In this document: positions 62,761-64,000 of the stretch, in pieces
Position numbering within the stretch: the first letter of the stretch is position 1
Layout: each line of letters begins with the position of its first letter
The notes under the pieces: generated by a model
The model's input: only the letters and a program-made list of their open reading frames with translations
Told to the model about the DNA's origin: nothing
The model's database searches: none
Translations under genes and position numbers: made by a program
Assembly (NCBI GenBank): GCA_016839165.1
Contig: CP069300.1
Location: 6,458,001 to 6,522,000, forward strand
Length of the DNA stretch: 64,000 nucleotides
Reading direction: 5' to 3'
From: Bradyrhizobium sp. PSBB068
Lineage (GTDB): Bacteria; Pseudomonadota; Alphaproteobacteria; Rhizobiales; Xanthobacteraceae

Positions 62761-64000
62761 CTACTTCGCCGGCGGCACCAGATAGACTTTCCACGCCGTC
62801 GACGGACCGGGATGGCCGTTGAAGAAGCGCATGGTGGTCATCACCAGCGGCTCGGCATCCTTGGCATGCTCGGCCATCCACGCCTCGCATGGTTGCAGGA
62901 ACACCGGATCGGTGGTGTCGCAGATGCCGATGAAGCCGAGACGCCTGGCTTCGTCGAGCGACGTCAGCCCCGATGACCATGCTTCGCCCGGCACCAGCGA
63001 TGCCGGATGATCCGGACTGTAGAACGTCATCGGCTCGCCGATGTCCGAGCGTGCGATGACCACGGCCCAGCGCGAATGGAAGTTCGCCTGCCAGGTCTGG
63101 GTGAGCTCGCGCGCCAATTCGGAGCGCGCGGCGTAGGTCGAGCCGCCGGTACGGTTGGACGCGATCTCCTGCGTGGCGATCGAGGGCGCGGCCATCAGCG
63201 TCGCGATCGTGGCCACCAACCAGACCGCAATGATCGAGAACAGCGCCATGCGGGGGAAACGCAGCGAGGGGATCGCAACCAGCGCCAGCGGCACCAGGAA
63301 GAACAGCGGAATGCCCCAGTCGGTCTTGATATAGACGGTGAATGCCAGCGCGCCGAGCGGCGGCCCGATCGCGACGATCGCCTGGATGATCCAGACGTTG
63401 AACGCCTGCGGAAGGTTGACGGCCGGATTGGGTCTGCGCGACCAGATCCGCGCCAGCACGTCCGACGGCCGCCATGGCACCGAGCCCAGCAGCAGCGCGA
63501 CGAGGCCCAGCACGACGGGAATCGCGAGCAGCCCGAGATTGTGGATGATATACCCGATCACGAGCTGGACGTTGAGCTCGCGGCTCGACAGCGCATAGAC
63601 GTCGCCGGCATAGGTGAACGGCACGAAGTTCACCTCCTCGAGCCACACCAGGTGCGGAATCATCGCCACGATCATCGTGCCGATCGCAACCCATGGCGCC
63701 GGCGAGCGCAGGAACTGGGCCCGCTGCGGATGGATCAACGCGGCAAGCCCGATGGCGCCGATCATCGTCACCCCCCAGTACTTGGTCATCAGCGCCAGCA
63801 TGCCGGCGAAGCCGAGCCAGAGACCCGATTTGAAGCTGCGCTTCTCGAACGCGTTCAGATAGGCCAGCACCAACAGCGGCAGCGGCACCAGCTGCGCGAG
63901 GTCGGCATTGTATTTGAAGCCCTTGAAGTTGAAGATCGGGTAGAGCGCGAGCATCACCACCATGAAGAACGCGCGGCGCCGATCCACGACGCGCAGCGCG
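62761..64000 (-). CDS. glycosyltransferase family 39 (ArnT/PMT-like) membrane protein, 5' end outside window
   Basis: At least 413 residues are in the window, and the frame remains open past base 64000, so a GTG at 63987 is not the start. Many hydrophobic helices (LWLGFAGMLALMTKYWGVTM, IIHNLGLLAIPVVLGLVALLLG, IPLFFLVPLALVAIP) precede a soluble C-terminal domain of about 150 residues (SELARELTQTWQANFHSRWA). The pattern fits lipid-linked sugar transferases acting on the periplasmic side. The acceptor is unknown. It converges on ptsH. Confidence 0.8.
   Translation of the reverse strand, partial: ALRVVDRRRAFFMVVMLALYPIFNFKGFKYNADLAQLVPLPLLVLAYLNAFEKRSFKSGLWLGFAGMLALMTKYWGVTMIGAIGLAALIHPQRAQFLRSPAPWVAIGTMIVAMIPHLVWLEEVNFVPFTYAGDVYALSSRELNVQLVIGYIIHNLGLLAIPVVLGLVALLLGSVPWRPSDVLARIWSRRPNPAVNLPQAFNVWIIQAIVAIGPPLGALAFTVYIKTDWGIPLFFLVPLALVAIPSLRFPRMALFSIIAVWLVATIATLMAAPSIATQEIASNRTGGSTYAARSELARELTQTWQANFHSRWAVVIARSDIGEPMTFYSPDHPASLVPGEAWSSGLTSLDEARRLGFIGICDTTDPVFLQPCEAWMAEHAKDAEPLVMTTMRFFNGHPGPSTAWKVYLVPPAK

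Overview
The window looks like chromosome of a Bradyrhizobium/Rhodopseudomonas-type alphaproteobacterium. Reasons: uniformly high GC; the rhizobial order pckA - chvI - chvG - hprK (short form) - EIIA-Man - HPr at the right end; a cytochrome P450 that matches the CYP199A family of Rhodopseudomonas; many ABC importers for acidic or aromatic solutes; and several families of paired palindromic repeats between genes. I saw no rRNA, tRNA, CRISPR array, prophage or complete insertion sequence. Product names come from motif reading and memory of the families, not from a search.

Layout. 0-3 kb: 3' part of a glutamine synthetase family gene, a secreted class 3 lipase, a small membrane protein. 3-8 kb: an ABC importer of the branched-chain amino acid type in the order livK-H-M-G-F (minus strand). 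8-13 kb: DUF805 protein, ECF sigma factor with a small partner gene, MFS exporter, type II NADH dehydrogenase. 13.2-21.1 kb: an aromatic-acid region with a tannase/feruloyl-esterase-like protein, an AraC remnant, a solute-binding protein, CYP199A-type P450, two MarR regulators and feruloyl-CoA synthase. 21.3-31.8 kb: an allophanate-hydrolase-type gene facing an eight-gene operon of peptide-type ABC importer, atzG/atzE/atzH-like genes and a GntR regulator. 32-34.6 kb: an APH-fold kinase-like protein and an orphan UgpB-type binding protein. 34.7-40.3 kb: a four-gene signalling operon of TRAP-type binding protein, membrane histidine kinase, receiver-DUF3369-kinase hybrid and OmpR-type regulator. 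40.4-43.5 kb: polA, whose proofreading site has lost all three metal-binding aspartates. 43.7-50 kb: LysE exporter, a lower-GC islet with an AlbA_2/Schlafen-type protein, GST, pyrE, DUF2865 protein, and a GIY-YIG nuclease gene bracketed by a perfect inverted repeat. 50.4-57 kb: glgP, acyl-CoA thioesterase, arginase, pckA. 57.7-64 kb: HugZ-like protein, ChvI/ChvG, HprK, EIIA-Man, HPr and a partial GT39 glycosyltransferase.

How the genes work together. The 13-21 kb region can plausibly free, import, O-demethylate and CoA-activate methoxylated or hydroxylated aromatic acids under MarR control. The 21-32 kb region can import and hydrolyse a urea- or amide-type nitrogen compound down to ammonia and CO2. 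The right end links envelope/acid sensing (ChvG/ChvI) to the regulatory PTS and to gluconeogenesis (PckA).

The most unusual observations are the proofreading-dead PolA, the binding-protein-linked phosphorelay, a palindromic repeat translated in frame inside an ABC ATPase, a GIY-YIG gene carried between the same repeats that form about 120-140-bp doublets elsewhere in the window, and a small palindrome flanked by an 11-bp direct repeat that looks like a target-site duplication.
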